NCBI GenBank assembly: GCA_039881045.1
Contig: JAYWVB010000038.1
Span: 124,001 to 188,000 of the forward strand
Reading direction: 5' to 3'
Length of the DNA: 64,000 bases
Source of the DNA: Chaetomium olivaceum
Lineage: Eukaryota > Ascomycota > Sordariomycetes > Sordariales > Chaetomiaceae
A program made the translations under genes and the position numbers. The notes beneath the pieces were generated by a model that did no database searches, was not told where the DNA came from, and worked only from the letters and a program-made list of their open reading frames with translations. Shown piece by piece: positions 1 through 11,300 of this stretch; position 1 is the stretch's first letter; the number at the start of each line of letters is the position of its first letter.

Positions 1-302
1 ACGTGACGTCTATCAGCAACAACGACTACATCAAGGTTAAGGGGGTCGACTTTGGCACGGGGGCCGCGTCGGTGGATCTCCGTGTGGCTGCCGCTGCCGG
101 TGGTGGTAAGATTGAGCTGCGCGTGGGCAGTCTGACTGGTACGGTGATTGCGACGTGCGCTGTTGATGCCACGGGGGGTGCGCAGACATGGAAGACGGTC
201 TCGTGCCCTGTGACTGGCGCCACGGGCAAGCAGGATCTGTTCTTCAAGTTCTCGGGCAGCAACTACAACTTTGACTGGTGGCAGTTCAAGCAGGCTGCGT
301 GA
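1..302 (+). CDS. CBM6-type carbohydrate-binding C-terminus (partial)
   Basis: Only the last ~100 codons are present; the reading frame is open at the left edge, so the gene begins outside the window. The segment reads ISNNDYIKVKGVDFG, then a beta-rich stretch with KIELRVGSLTG, and ends in YNFDWWQFKQAA before TGA at 300-302. This is the pattern of the C-terminal half of a family 6 carbohydrate-binding module, with the conserved terminal aromatic W-x-F. Such modules usually sit at the C-terminus of secreted xylan- or arabinan-acting glycoside hydrolases (GH43 and similar). The catalytic domain is not visible, so the enzyme class is inference. An internal start is unlikely because the module would be cut in half. 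Confidence 0.8.
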   Translation, partial: VTSISNNDYIKVKGVDFGTGAASVDLRVAAAAGGGKIELRVGSLTGTVIATCAVDATGGAQTWKTVSCPVTGATGKQDLFFKFSGSNYNFDWWQFKQAA

Positions 303-640
303 AGCCGTCTTGGGTAGGATAGGTTAGCTGAGTAATAATTCGAGAGAGTTATGAGGTACCTTTTTGGGGCATGTCATTTTGACTTAGCAACCTAAGCCAG
401 CACGGGTCTTGGTCTGAGGACATGGCACCGTTCAACTGCCCCTTTCCTTCCCCTGCAGGATCCTGGTATTCACTATCAAACTCGGCTGACGGTTGATTCT
501 GCCAGTAGTTACCAGTCTCATTTCGCCCGCCTCTCTCCTCCAGCTCCAGACCCCAGGACTCCATTTTTGCTCGCGATACGAGACTCAACAGCCCAACAGC
601 CAAGTATCCCGCCACCCCTCCACCCCACCCTCATTCCTCT
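303..640. other. Intergenic, convergent 3' ends
   Basis: Gap between the CBM6 gene (+) and the large unrecognised gene (-). It should hold the two 3' UTRs. I see no gene or distinctive motif. Confidence 0.5.
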
Positions 641-3600
641 TCACTCACCTCCCCTCGGACTCCTCCTCCACCAAACCCGGCCGCACCGCCGCCCGTTCCC
701 GGCCTCCCACCTCCATCTCACCATCTCCAGTTCTCTCCTCCCCCCACCCCCACCAACATCACCCTCCCCAGCACCACCACCACAGCCCCCTATCATCCCA
801 TCCCTCTCCTCCCCCTGACCCCGACCCTCATCAACAACCAAATCCCCCAAATCCACCGGCCCCCTCAGCTCACTCTCCACCACCTCCACCACGAGCCTCA
901 CAAACCCCCACCGGTACGGCCTGCCCACGGGCGGATCCCACTCCAAGTCCGCAGGGCTCCTGCAGCCCGCCTCTCCCAGACCGGCCTCTTCAAAACGCGC
1001 CGTCATCTCGGGCTCGACCTCATAGCGGAAGTAGTGGTGGTCTTCGATGGCGCTGTTGGACGGGCGGGCGAGGCGCAGGAAGGTGGTCAGGGCGGAGAGA
1101 TTGGCCGAGGGGAGGGTGGTATGGGTGGTGTGCAGGGTGGTGGTGGTGGTTAGGTTGGAGAGGGGGTGCGTTGCTGTGGGAAGGATGGGATCGTCGTCGT
1201 TGATGTCGGCGTTGGCGTTTGTTGTGTCGATGGGTTCGTCGGAGGACTCGTCCTCGGTGTCGCTATCGCTTTCAGCTTCGGGTTGCTTTCCCTGTTGGTT
1301 CTGCTTTTGCGTGGTGTCGGCCGTTGGGTTTTGAGTGTTTTGTTCCGGACGGGGGCTGGAACGGACGGCGGTTGTCTCAGACGTTGGTTCGGTTGAATCT
1401 TCGCCTCTGTTGACGCCACTAGTTCTAGCTTCAGTGCCCTCTTCAAGTTCAACCCCCTTTTCGTCCCCGTTTCCACTCTCGCCATTTTCCTCACTCTCAA
1501 CTTCCTCACCATCGCTGTCCCCATCTCCACCCTTATCCCTTTATCCTTTCCAGCACCAATCTCATCCACCACGTCTCCCTCCTCAACCGCCTCCCCTCTA
1601 TCCTTCCCAGCCCCAGCCTCACTCACCACGTCTCCGTCTTCAGCCTCCTCCCCTTCCTTTTCACCAACAACACTCTCATCCACCCCTTTTCCCTTTTCAT
1701 CACCCTCTCCATCATCCTGCCTTCCACCATCCCCTTCATCCTCCTCTCCCCCCCCCGCACTCAAAAACAACCCTTTGCCCCCTCCCGCTACCACCCACTC
1801 CTCCACCCTCAACCCCACCCCCTTCAGAAGAAACGGAAACACGCCAATAAACCCTCGACCACACATCGAACCTCCGCCGCCTATAAATCCCCGCCCCCAA
1901 CCTGTCAAGTCTCAGATTCGAATACCCGCCCGCCCGTCCCATATCACGCTGCGACACACCAGCCACGGGGCCCGCGAGATCGCGGGTTTCGGTGGCAACC
2001 CAGAAGAGTTGCATGTCTTTGTTTGTGAAGGAGACGCGGCCTGTGTAGAGGAGGGGTTCTTGGGGTTGTTCTTGGAGTTGTTCTTGGGGTTGGGGTTGGG
2101 GTTGGTTCTGGGGTTGGGTGCTAGCTTGGTTTTGATTTGGTAGAGAGGAGGAAGCGGAAGGGTTGGTGGTAGCGACTAGAGGAGATGGGGATGAATCGGC
2201 ATCAACAGACGAGTGCACCGGCCGGACCATAGCCCAGCTCTTCCCCACAACCCCCTTGCGCGGCCGGTCCTGGTAGGCCGCGGCCTGTGCGTTGGCCGTC
2301 TGCAGCGAGAAGTGCTCGCTGCAGCGGATGGCCTTGGCCTGCTTTATCTTCTTGACGACCTGCTCTTCGTCTTCGTCGAGGTTGCCCGAGGACACCGTGA
2401 AGCGCGATGTACGGTAGACTACGTACTGGATCACGGTGCGGTCTGGACCGAGCGCTTCGAGGGCTGGGACTGACTCGCGCGGTTGAATGGACGGCTGTGG
2501 GGGGTCGTTATGGAATGATCGTTGCTGTTGTACGCGGTGAGGGGGGAAAGATGGAGAAGTCTGTGGTTCGGAGAAGTCGAGGTATGGTTGAGAGGAAGGG
2601 GGAGGGTTAGGTGGAGCCATGATTTGGTCCAGGAGGCCGTTGTAGCGGGCCTGCTTGGGCGTGGGCTTGTGTTGGAAGATGTTTCTCGACTGACCAAGGT
2701 TGCTGATTTGGCGCTTTCGCCCCCCTCCCCGCCCTGGCGGAATATAAGGCTGGTCTATCGGGCGGTTGGCCACAGGTACTGGAGGCAGTTGAAGTGGACG
2801 GTTGGCCGGCTGAGGGAGCGGAAGAGGTCCGCTTCTTTGGCTGGCGGCTCGGTAGATATTTCGCCCCAAGTTTTTGTTGCTACCATCTGGTAGATTCGAG
2901 ACTAATTGGGCCGTTCTTTTCTCAGGCACCTTGGTTGCAAAGGTTCGAAACAACTCGACATCATCTTCATGGTTATTCGCTGATAAGTTTCCACCATGTC
3001 CCTGAGATTGTCTACTCGTCGTGGCAGCAATGGGCCTCTTATTTGGGCCGACTATACTAATGTTATTGTGTTGGTCAAGTTGGGTATCTAAGGACTCTTG
3101 CTGGTTCCTCTGGGTTGGGCCTCGAAGTGGTTGAGACTGTGGTTGTTGACCTGATATTGGGTGTGATGTGTTTGCTTGGGCACGTACTCGCCCAGGCTGC
3201 AACATGCAGTTATAATCTCGGCCTACGCCTTGGAGGGGCTGTTGACGAGCCTCCTGAGGTGATTCTATAAGCGGCCTTGAACGTTGTTGCCGGGGCTGGG
3301 GGCGGGGCGTTGGCAACTGGTGTTGACTGTGTGCCCGCTGGGCATTAGGCGGTGCTTCGGGGCGCAGTGACTGGAAATCCTCTTGAGGAACCTGTTCATA
3401 AAATGTCTGCTGGATAACCCGAGTAACTCCTTGACGGACCTCTTCACTGACTCCCAGCTGATCCTGAGGCCCTATACGCTCTCCCTCCCTATGCTGGCCC
3501 TCCGTATGCCTATCCAGCTGATGCCGATGCCGCGATGAAGCCTTGCTCTTGCGTGAGGCCAATGAACGTGGGATTGACTTGCCGCTGTGCCTGAGCAACC

Positions 3601-4650
3601 GCTCAGCCTTTCGTTGCTCCGAAGACAAGCGCTTCCTCGCGTGCCGAGGATCACCGTGAACCTGCGAGTGCCCCCCCTGGGACTTGTGCCGCTTCTCACG
3701 GCCATGGTCATCGAGACGGCGCCTCTTGGATTTGTGGCTTGAGGGAGCGAGGTGGTTGCCTAGGCTGTTTGGGTTGTCTGGGATCTGAGTGAGGTCGATG
3801 ATCTCCGGAGGTGGATCTTTGCGCGAGTCTTTGGGTGTCGTGTTATCGGACTTTTTCCGAAACATCTCGTTGACGTCCGGCTCGGCTGCTTTGGGATCAT
3901 CTAGTTTATTGCCGGCGTAGTCGTATCTAGTAGTGACAAAGCTACTGCCGAACGGCCCTTGCGAGATCGCCGCAGGATTAGTCCCATTGTTCACCGGGGT
4001 ATTCGGGGGCGGAAGCTCCGGCGGTCTATGCGCGGCCGGGTTGGGTGGTAGGGCTGCGAGAACCTCCGCTGAGACAGACAAGGCTGGCCTTTGAATTTGC
4101 TTTGGAACACTCTTGCCCTTGCGGCGGCGGATGGCTGCAATCAAATCGTCGTCCTCGTCGTCTGACGCGCTGTTATTGACTAGCGTTGGGGCTTGGGAGT
4201 CCTTTAAAGGGGGTGTCTCCGCTATGTTGTCTGAGATTGTCAGTACCGGGCTCCCGTTGCTTATAAGCCGAGTCACAAACCGGTAGATGTTGGGACCCAG
4301 GCTGGGACTCTGGTCTCTCTGGGCTCACTCTCTGCTATGTCCGGGACGGAGACTTCTGGAGCTGGCGCTTGGGGGACTATGGAAAGCGCTGCGTCCCCGT
4401 CTTGCTGGGGTGGCGCTCCAGCCGTCGTCGAGGATCCAGACTCTGGGGATCCTGAGTCAGCAGTGACACCCGCGAAGCTCCAACCCTGGGTAAAGGTGAA
4501 GCTGGTCATCATGCGGTCTGGGTCGTCCATGGCTGGAGTGTGGTTATCTGAAATAGTTGCCAATGGTTGCGAAGATATGTCCTCCCCAATGTTGGCAGTC
4601 ATTTCTTCGGCAAGCGAAGAGGTAGTGTGCGCGTCAGGAACGGCGAACAT
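641..4650 (-). CDS. Large low-complexity protein, unrecognised, frameshifted
   Basis: I do not recognise this protein. The start is ATG at 4648-4650 (MFAVPDAHTTSS). Three frames join into one reading: the first to about 4305, the second (GPNIYRFVTRLISN onward) to the 9-C run near 1752-1760, the third to the CCC near 1538, then a last frame ending at 641. Restoring a C near 4305, removing one from the 9-C run and adding one near 1538 gives an exact multiple of three, about 1,336 aa. Content: acidic N-terminus, KR-rich patches (KSKRRR, AIRRRK), long P/Q-rich middle, a more structured segment (DRTVIQYVVYRTSRFTV, CSEHFSLQTANAQ), an acidic Glu/Asp tract, and a C-terminal folded-looking part (DHHYFRYEVEPEMTARFEE, GRPYRWGFVRLVVEVVE). 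The basic and acidic patches suggest a nuclear protein, which is inference. It could be a pseudogene or a good gene carrying sequence errors. Confidence 0.6.
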
Positions 4651-5261
4651 GAACGCGGATTCCGCGAGATAAAAAAGTAGAAAGGAAATAGAAAGTAACG
4701 AAAAAGAATGGATGGAAAAGAAGCGAGGAGAGGAAGAGTAAGAAAGAAGTAGAGAGGATATGGGTTAACGGCTAGGAATAGGAAAGTAACCCCGGAGAAA
4801 TATGGATAGCGGAAGTGGTGGCAAGAGAACAGATATCATGCGGTATGAAATAAAGCTGGCATATAAATCTGATACGTAAAGCTGTAGAAGGTCTATGATT
4901 AGCTGGTAGCAGAGCGGCTTACGTTCTCAGCACACGTAAACAAAGAGTGGTTGTGAAAAGGGGAGAAGTGGGTGGGAGAGGAGAGTTGCGAATGTTGGCA
5001 ACTCAGAGAGTGACCACCCTACTGGAACAAACAGATTAATATACTCGATGAATAGACTGGAAGGTACGGAAATGAAGTAATCTCTTAAGCAGGAACCATC
5101 TCAATCTTGAAAACAGCAGAGGTTTGGAGCCGACACTTACCACGCAGAAGAAGAGGTTGAGGACATGACACTCACTCGACACAGCAACCCGGGTGACCGA
5201 CAACCGATGGTATTGACGACATCCTAGACAAATACAGGCACCCCTACCTGACCTCAGACCC
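4651..5261. other. Upstream region of the 641-4650 gene
   Basis: Non-coding gap between the start of the unrecognised gene and the stop of CDC37, both on the minus strand. The plus-strand text is purine-rich (GAAAGAA/GGAGAGG runs at 4670-4990), so on the transcribed strand it reads as a CT-rich leader, common in fungal promoters and 5' UTRs. No gene is seen. Confidence 0.45.
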
Positions 5262-6886
5262 TCACTCCGGGTCATCAGCATACTTGGCCGCATTTTCCTC
5301 TTCAAGCTTCTTCCACTGTTCCTTGCCCTTTTCCGTCGTGGCATCAATAATCTCCTCCTCAAGGCTCAGGATACCAGCCTACCCAACCGTTAGCATGCAT
5401 CACCCACAACCAACAAACCCTGTTAAAATAGAAAAAGGTTACTCACCTCGCCCAACTTCCCCACCACATCCTCGGCCTCCTCCACCTTCATCTCCCCCAG
5501 CACCTTATTCACCTCCTCCAACTTCCCCGTCTCCAACGCCCTCTTCATATCATCCGTAAACCCCTCAAAGATCTCCCTCCCTCTCTTACTCTCCTCATCC
5601 TCGGCCTCCTTATCCGGAATCCTAATATTAATAACCGTCCCCGGCTCGACGGCATGCAGCTGAATCTGCTCGACCCCCTCCCCTTTACCTTCCGCCTCAT
5701 CCTTCGCCCTCTGCAAAACAATTTCCCTCGTCCTTGTCCTAATACGCGCGTACGTATCCTGCACGTCCTTGTGGAACACCTCCTGGGCCTGGTGGCCGGG
5801 GGTCGTGATGCGCTTGAAGAAGAGGGCGACGCCGTCGCGCCCCAGCGAGCGGCAGTACTGCAGCAGCAGCGCCTGGTGCACGCAGTTGCGCGCGTAGTCG
5901 GAGCGGTTCTCGAGCTGCGCGTCGAAGGCCAGCATGAGCAGGCCGTCGGTTTCTTTCTCGGTGAGGATTTCCGGGTGCTGGGAGAGGAAGGCCATCGAGT
6001 CGCGGTACTGGGTGGACTTGATGAGGGCGAATTTGTGCGCGAGCGGGGAGGCGCTGACTTCGTCGTCGTCGTCGGGGGTGGTGGTGGCGGTGGATGCTGC
6101 CGGGAGGGAGTTGGTGTTGGTGAAGTTGGGGTTGAGGAGTTCGACTTGGGAGGAGTCTTTGGCCCCTGAGCCGGAAGCGGAGGAGGTGGACTTGTTGACG
6201 TAGGAGCTGTCAAAGCCTGTGTGGATCCCTTCGCTGGTGATCTTGCTCGACTCCTCCTTTTCGAGCTCGGCGAGCTTCTTGATCAGCTCGCCCTGCAAAT
6301 CAGTAACCTTCTGGAGGTGTTCCCCGATCTCGGCCACCATGGCGTCGTATCTTTCGTCCTGGCTGACCTTCTTCTCGTCGAGGGCCTTGTTTACCTGGTC
6401 CAGAAGCGTCGCCATCATCTTGGTATACGAGGGCAGCTGCTCCTCGGCGTTGTGGACAGCCTCTGGGCGTGGCGGGGGCTGGTCGTCCTTGGGGTCTAGT
6501 CCGGCTGCCGACTCCATGACGGCGCGGAAGGCCACTTCCCCTGGATTTCCTGACTTCGCATCGGAGGCGTGAGCCTTCAAGGAGGCAAGGAGTGACGAAA
6601 TGCGCTTGATTAGGCTGTCGTTGATGATGCGCTCGTACTTGAGGGTCTCAATCTGACGCTTTCGTTGCTGGCGTTCCATGTGGATCTGGTTCTGCTTTGC
6701 GCGGATGAAGGACCGCTTGTCGACATTGGGGTGCACCTCGATGTCCGAGTCATCGCTGAGCTCGAGGGCATCCTGTATAGGAGGACTTAGTTAGTTGAAT
6801 GCCTGGTGATGGATGGACAGAGAGGAGGCCTTCTGCGGGGCAGCCTCGTCTTCACTTCTTACCCATTTGCTATAGTCGACCGGCAT
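5262..6886 (-). CDS. CDC37: Hsp90 co-chaperone Cdc37
   Basis: Three exons: 6863-6886, 5447-6772, 5262-5378; introns start GTAAGA and GTGAGT and end ACAG and GTAG; the product is 488 aa. Cdc37 loads protein kinases onto Hsp90 in the cytosol. The N-terminus MPVDYSKWDALELSDDSD carries the CK2-type Ser14 that is phosphorylated in the family, followed by VHPNVDKRSFIRAKQNQIH, the kinase-binding N-domain. The middle Hsp90-binding domain includes HPEILTEKETDGLLMLAFDAQ and NCVHQALLLQYCRSLGRDG. The C-terminus ends KKLEEENAAKYADDPE. The first exon has only 8 codons, so a start inside exon 2 would lose the conserved N-terminus. All exon joins keep frame. It lies tandem with SMC3, about 600 bp apart. Confidence 0.95.
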
Positions 6887-7489
6887 CGTGCTCGTCAGCG
6901 GTATTCCCGCAATGTTCTCTATCTCTAGTCGGTTCGTCGAAAGGTAATCAACAAAGTTTACAGATTTTTAGATGTTGTTTGTCGCTAGGTCAAGGTCATG
7001 TCGTGTCGGTGTTGGTCCTCCTAACAATAGCCGTGAATGGTGGGGTAGCTTCTAGAATCACATCGCAATTGAAGTGGGGCTCAAGACGTCAATTGTCAAC
7101 CCAGAGCTTCAGGGGTCAGGGGTAACAGAGGTGCAACACACCACGTCCTCAAGATTTGCTTGTATAATACATACAAGTGCTTCAGTAAGAAACTACTGCA
7201 ATAACAAGCGCTAGCTGGGTAGACAGTAGGTACCCCAGCTCCTAAGGTATAATTCATCCAAATCAAAGCAACAAGCCGTGCCAACTCATACCGAGATACA
7301 CACCCGCTCCTGGTAACAATGTAGGCTAGACTCCAGGTGTCCCACCTGATGGAGCAAACCGGCCCAACGCCTGAGAACAGTACTTCCACGGAATACCGCA
7401 AATCCATTCCCGATCCAGTTCCAACCCCCCAGACACCGCGACTCGCATACACAACGCGTAGCAAACTGGTCTGCCCTTGTACACACACC
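6887..7489. other. CDC37 promoter and SMC3 3' region
   Basis: About 600 bp between two minus-strand genes. It should contain the SMC3 3' UTR and the CDC37 promoter. No coding potential is convincing on either strand. Confidence 0.45.
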
Positions 7490-10400
7490 TCACTTCTTCT
7501 GCCCATCAACAAAGTTCAGCGCCTCTTCCGTCGGTACACAGTCAATGGTACTCGTCTTGTTGTGGAATGTGACGCCATAGCATTTGTCTGCCACGAGCAC
7601 AATCTCCGGCCGGAACGTCGTGCAGATAAACTGCGTCTTCTGTTCCTCTGAGATGCTCATCAGTAGGCTGGCCACCGCCGTCCGGTACTGCGCGTCTAGG
7701 TTGGCGTCGACCTCGTCAAAGATGACGAAGGGGCTAGATTCGGCAGCTTGAAGGGCAAAGATCAGGCAGAGGGCGCACAAGCCTAGATAACGTAGTTAGT
7801 AACATGATATTGTTTTCTGGTTCGAGTTGAAGAGGAGTGAAAGCTTACTCTTTTGCCCACCGCTCAACTGCTGGATCTTTTGCTGCTCATCCATAACCTT
7901 GGAGTTGAACGAGACCGAGATGCCCACGCCCGTGTAACTCTCGACACCCGTGGGCTCCTCGTCTGATTCCTCGGCGTTGCCCTTCTTGTTCGCCCGATCC
8001 GCCTTGCGCTGGATCACGAGGCGACCATGGCCTGCCGGGACCAGCTTCTCAAAGATGGTGGCAAACTCTCGCGAGACTTGCTTGAACGTGCGCTCGATTG
8101 CCTCGTCCTTCTCCTGGTCGAGATGCTCAATGAGCGCCTCAATCGACATCTGCGACGTGTCGAGCTCCTTCCGCCGCTTCAGGAGTTGGTCGCGCTGTGT
8201 GGTGAAGCTGTTGTATTGATCGAACGCCTTCTTGTTGATGTGCTTATACTTCTTGAGCGCCTCGTTGACCTTCCGCAACCTTGACTCGATCTGGTACTGT
8301 TAGTGTGCTGCCTGAGAACCTTGGCGACCAAAAAGCTTACCTGCTCCGGCTTCATCTTCTCGTACTTGCCGAATGCCTCTTCCGGTAGGATACCTAGATC
8401 CCGGATGTTCTTGGCGTATTCGGCAGCCTGGCTGACTAGGCGGGCTCTCGTCTGGATATTCTTCTCCATCCTCTTTTGGTGCTGGTCAATCCGCTTTTGC
8501 AACTCCTGCAGTTCCTGCTCCCTCTGGGACTTCTGAGCCTCCAGCTGGGCGAGTTCGCCGCCCACCTTCTCCGTCCGTTGCTCGTTCTCCTCCAGCTGTT
8601 GTTCGACTTCGGCCATGGCCCGTTGGGCCTTCGCAAGCTCCCTTTGGGCATCCTTGAAGCTCTCGCTGCCTCCAGTCGTAGAGTTCTCAAAAGCTTGACT
8701 CCGAAGCTGGTCCTCCTGCGGCCGGAGATGGCTTTGCAGTTCGGTCTCGAGAAACTTTTTACGGCTTTCCAGTTCGAATCGCTTCTTGCTAACTTCCTTC
8801 AACTCTCTCTGCAGCCGATGTACCTCAGCCGTGAATTCCTCCAGCTGCCGCTCCTCGTTTGCTGACAGAGCCTTCTTAAAGTCCTGGGAAATCTCGGCCT
8901 GGTATGTCGAGATGGAGTCGTCCAAGTCTTTGAGGTTCTTCTCCACTTGAGCTTGCCGCTCGACGGCCGCTTCTAAGTGGGCTCGCTCGCGCTCTAGCTG
9001 GGCATTCTTCGTCCGCAATTCCATCTTGAGCGGCTCAAACCCAAACTCGAACTGGCGCATTTGCTGCTCGAGCTTGTGCTCCTCGCCACTCGCGCTCGTC
9101 ACCTTCTGGTCGATGACCTCGATCTCCTTGCGGATTTTGTCGATGTCCGCCAACTGTTGTTCATACAAGTCACGCATCTGGCCGACTCGTCGTACCGCAT
9201 CGAGGCGTGATCTCCTAGCGTCGACATAGCCTCCAGTCATTGCACCTCTCTTGTTTGTCGTGTCACCTTCCGGTGTAATCGCGTCCAGACCGTGGGATCG
9301 GGCGTATTGGGACGCGACCGAGAGGTTTGGGCAGACGATGGTGCGCCCAAAAACCTGCTGAAAAGCTTTCTCAAATTCCGGCTCATACTCGAGCTTGCTG
9401 ATGAGCGGTTGCGCGTCCGACGCCCTGGGCATCTTAACCTGCCGCGGCCGTAATTGCTCCAGTGGCATGAACGTGAGCCGTCCGCCGTAAGACTTGTAGA
9501 GATGATCCGAGAGCATAGTGGCTGTCCTGTCGTTATCGACGACATAGTGGAAAAGACTGTTACCCGCCACCTGTTCTACCGGCAACTTGTATGCCTCGAC
9601 TGGTACGCTCATGAGCTCGGCCAAAGTCCCATAGGCACCGGGAATGTCCCTCTCCCGCTTCAACCGCCTGATAGATGCGAGACCCTTGGCAGTGGCCGAG
9701 TCCATCGAGTGTGAAAGCGAGGACTCTGCTTGATCTCTCTCCGATCGTGTGTTAGAGAGGAGCGAGCCAAGTTTGTCCTCCTCACGCCGAAGCCTCTTGC
9801 GCTCTTCGTGCAGCTGCTCCCTGACCTCCTGAGCCTTGGTCAGCTTTTCTGCGAGCGTGCCTCGGTTTCCGCCATAGCCCTCGATATTTTGGCGGATATC
9901 CTGGATGGCCTTCTCCAGCTGCGCGATGGACGCCTCGACTGACTTCACTTGCTCCCCCGCATCCATCGCGTTGGCCTTTTGCACGCCCAAGGACGTCGTA
10001 GCGTCATCAATCTCCTGTTTCAGGTAGTTGTCACGCTCTGCTTTCGTCTTGAATTGGGAGCTGCGCGTCTGCTTGGTGAGCAAGCGGTTCTTCCCCGACA
10101 CCGCCTCGTCCCGTTGCAGTCGAATCTGGGCCTCCTCGCTCTTCCGCTCCTCGTATTCGGGCGTGATCTTGGACAAGTCGGCCTCAGCAGCCTTGATTTT
10201 CTGCCTCACCTCTTGCAGCTCCGCCTCCTGCTTTTGCTGCGCTTGTTCCCGTGCGTGCCTGGTTTCGTCTAGGTGCTTCGCCTTCAGCTCAGCCTTTGCT
10301 CGCGACCGAGCGGCATCTTTGCGATCGTCGTCAAGTTGTTGCCGTTCCATGGCCAACAGATCCAGGTTCTGCCTCAACTCGTGCGAGGTCTGGTCCAAGC

Positions 10401-11300
10401 TGCTGATTTCCTTTTCCGTTTTCTGGAGCTGCGTACGGTCTTTGGTCGAAGCCCCCGCACCCCCTTGCCGCGCTTCCTCCAGCTGCTCCAGTGTATCGGC
10501 GTTGGTCGCCTGCAGACGGTGCCAGTGCGCGTACTCGAGACACCTGCGCTCCCTGTCTTTGTCCTGAAAGTCGCGGAGCTCGTCCTTCTCCTCCTCGAGC
10601 TCGCTTAGCCGCTCCTTGATGTACACCAGGGTCTCGTCGATCTTCTCGCGTTTGCTGTTGGTCTCAGCCATGATCTTGAGTGATTGTATCCTCCGGTCGT
10701 CGTATGTGTTGGTGCCGGCAATCTCCTTGAGTAGATTAAGTCTCTCGGACTCCTTCATGTTGGTGATTGCGGCAATGCGACCCTGGGGTACGATGTAAAA
10801 GGGATTCTCCTTCGCAAACCCAGCAGTTTCCAGGATTTTGAGGACATCGGCGCGGGTCTGGACCTTCCTATCTACTGAATATTCGTCCTTTTTAAGACCA
10901 ATTGTCCGGCGGATCACGACCTCGTCGCCCGGCTCGCTGAAGCGCTTGTCCTGGTTGTCGAAGATAATCTCGACGTAGGCGGACATGACGGCAGACCCCG
11001 ACCCTTCATGGAGAAGAGCCTGCCGCTCTTCGCGACTCATATTGGTGTAGGCATCGCTGAGCACGAATCTGATTGCAGCGAAAAAGTTACTCTTTCCGGA
11101 CCCGTTACGCCCGACGATGACATTGGTCCCCGGGGAGAAAGGCTCTATAACTGTCTGGTCTTTGTAGCTATGGCGCGGAAAGTGCTGTTAGCTAACCTAA
11201 GACACGGACGTCTTGGAAATCTTCTACTAGGTGCGAGGTATACTCTGTGGGTCTCAGCGTACCTTTTGAAGCCCTGGATGATGATCTGCTTGATATGCAT
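7490..11300 (-). CDS. SMC3: Cohesin subunit SMC3
   Basis: Four exons: 11263-11300, 8341-11167, 7849-8290, 7490-7782; 3,600 coding bases, 1,199 aa, the normal length of Smc3. It forms the cohesin ring with Smc1, holding sister chromatids together in the nucleus. Visible parts: Walker A GRNGSGKSN at residues 32-40; the acetylation-site pair Lys105-Lys106 in RRTIGLKKDEY, modified by Eco1-type enzymes in other species; two long coiled coils; a hinge around YGTLAELMSVPVEAYKLP and GRLTFMPLEQLRP; the signature LSGGQKS; and Walker B FVIFDEVDANLDAQ near the C-terminus. The ATG at 11298-11300 is chosen because MHIKQIIIQGFKSYKDQT is the conserved start. All introns have GT..AG ends and the frame is clean throughout. 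It is divergent to MOT1. Confidence 0.97.

Noticed and set aside
493..1203. Proline-rich plus-strand ORF at 493-1203
   Set aside because: Antisense to the C-terminal part of the 641-4650 gene, whose minus-strand frame gives more balanced sequence (DHHYFRYEVEPEM, GRPYRWGFVRLVVEV).
1440..1760. Introns as explanation for the frame changes in the 641-4650 gene
   Set aside because: A GTGAGT occurs in the acidic tract, but no branch site or acceptor restores the downstream frame, while single-base changes at G/C runs do.
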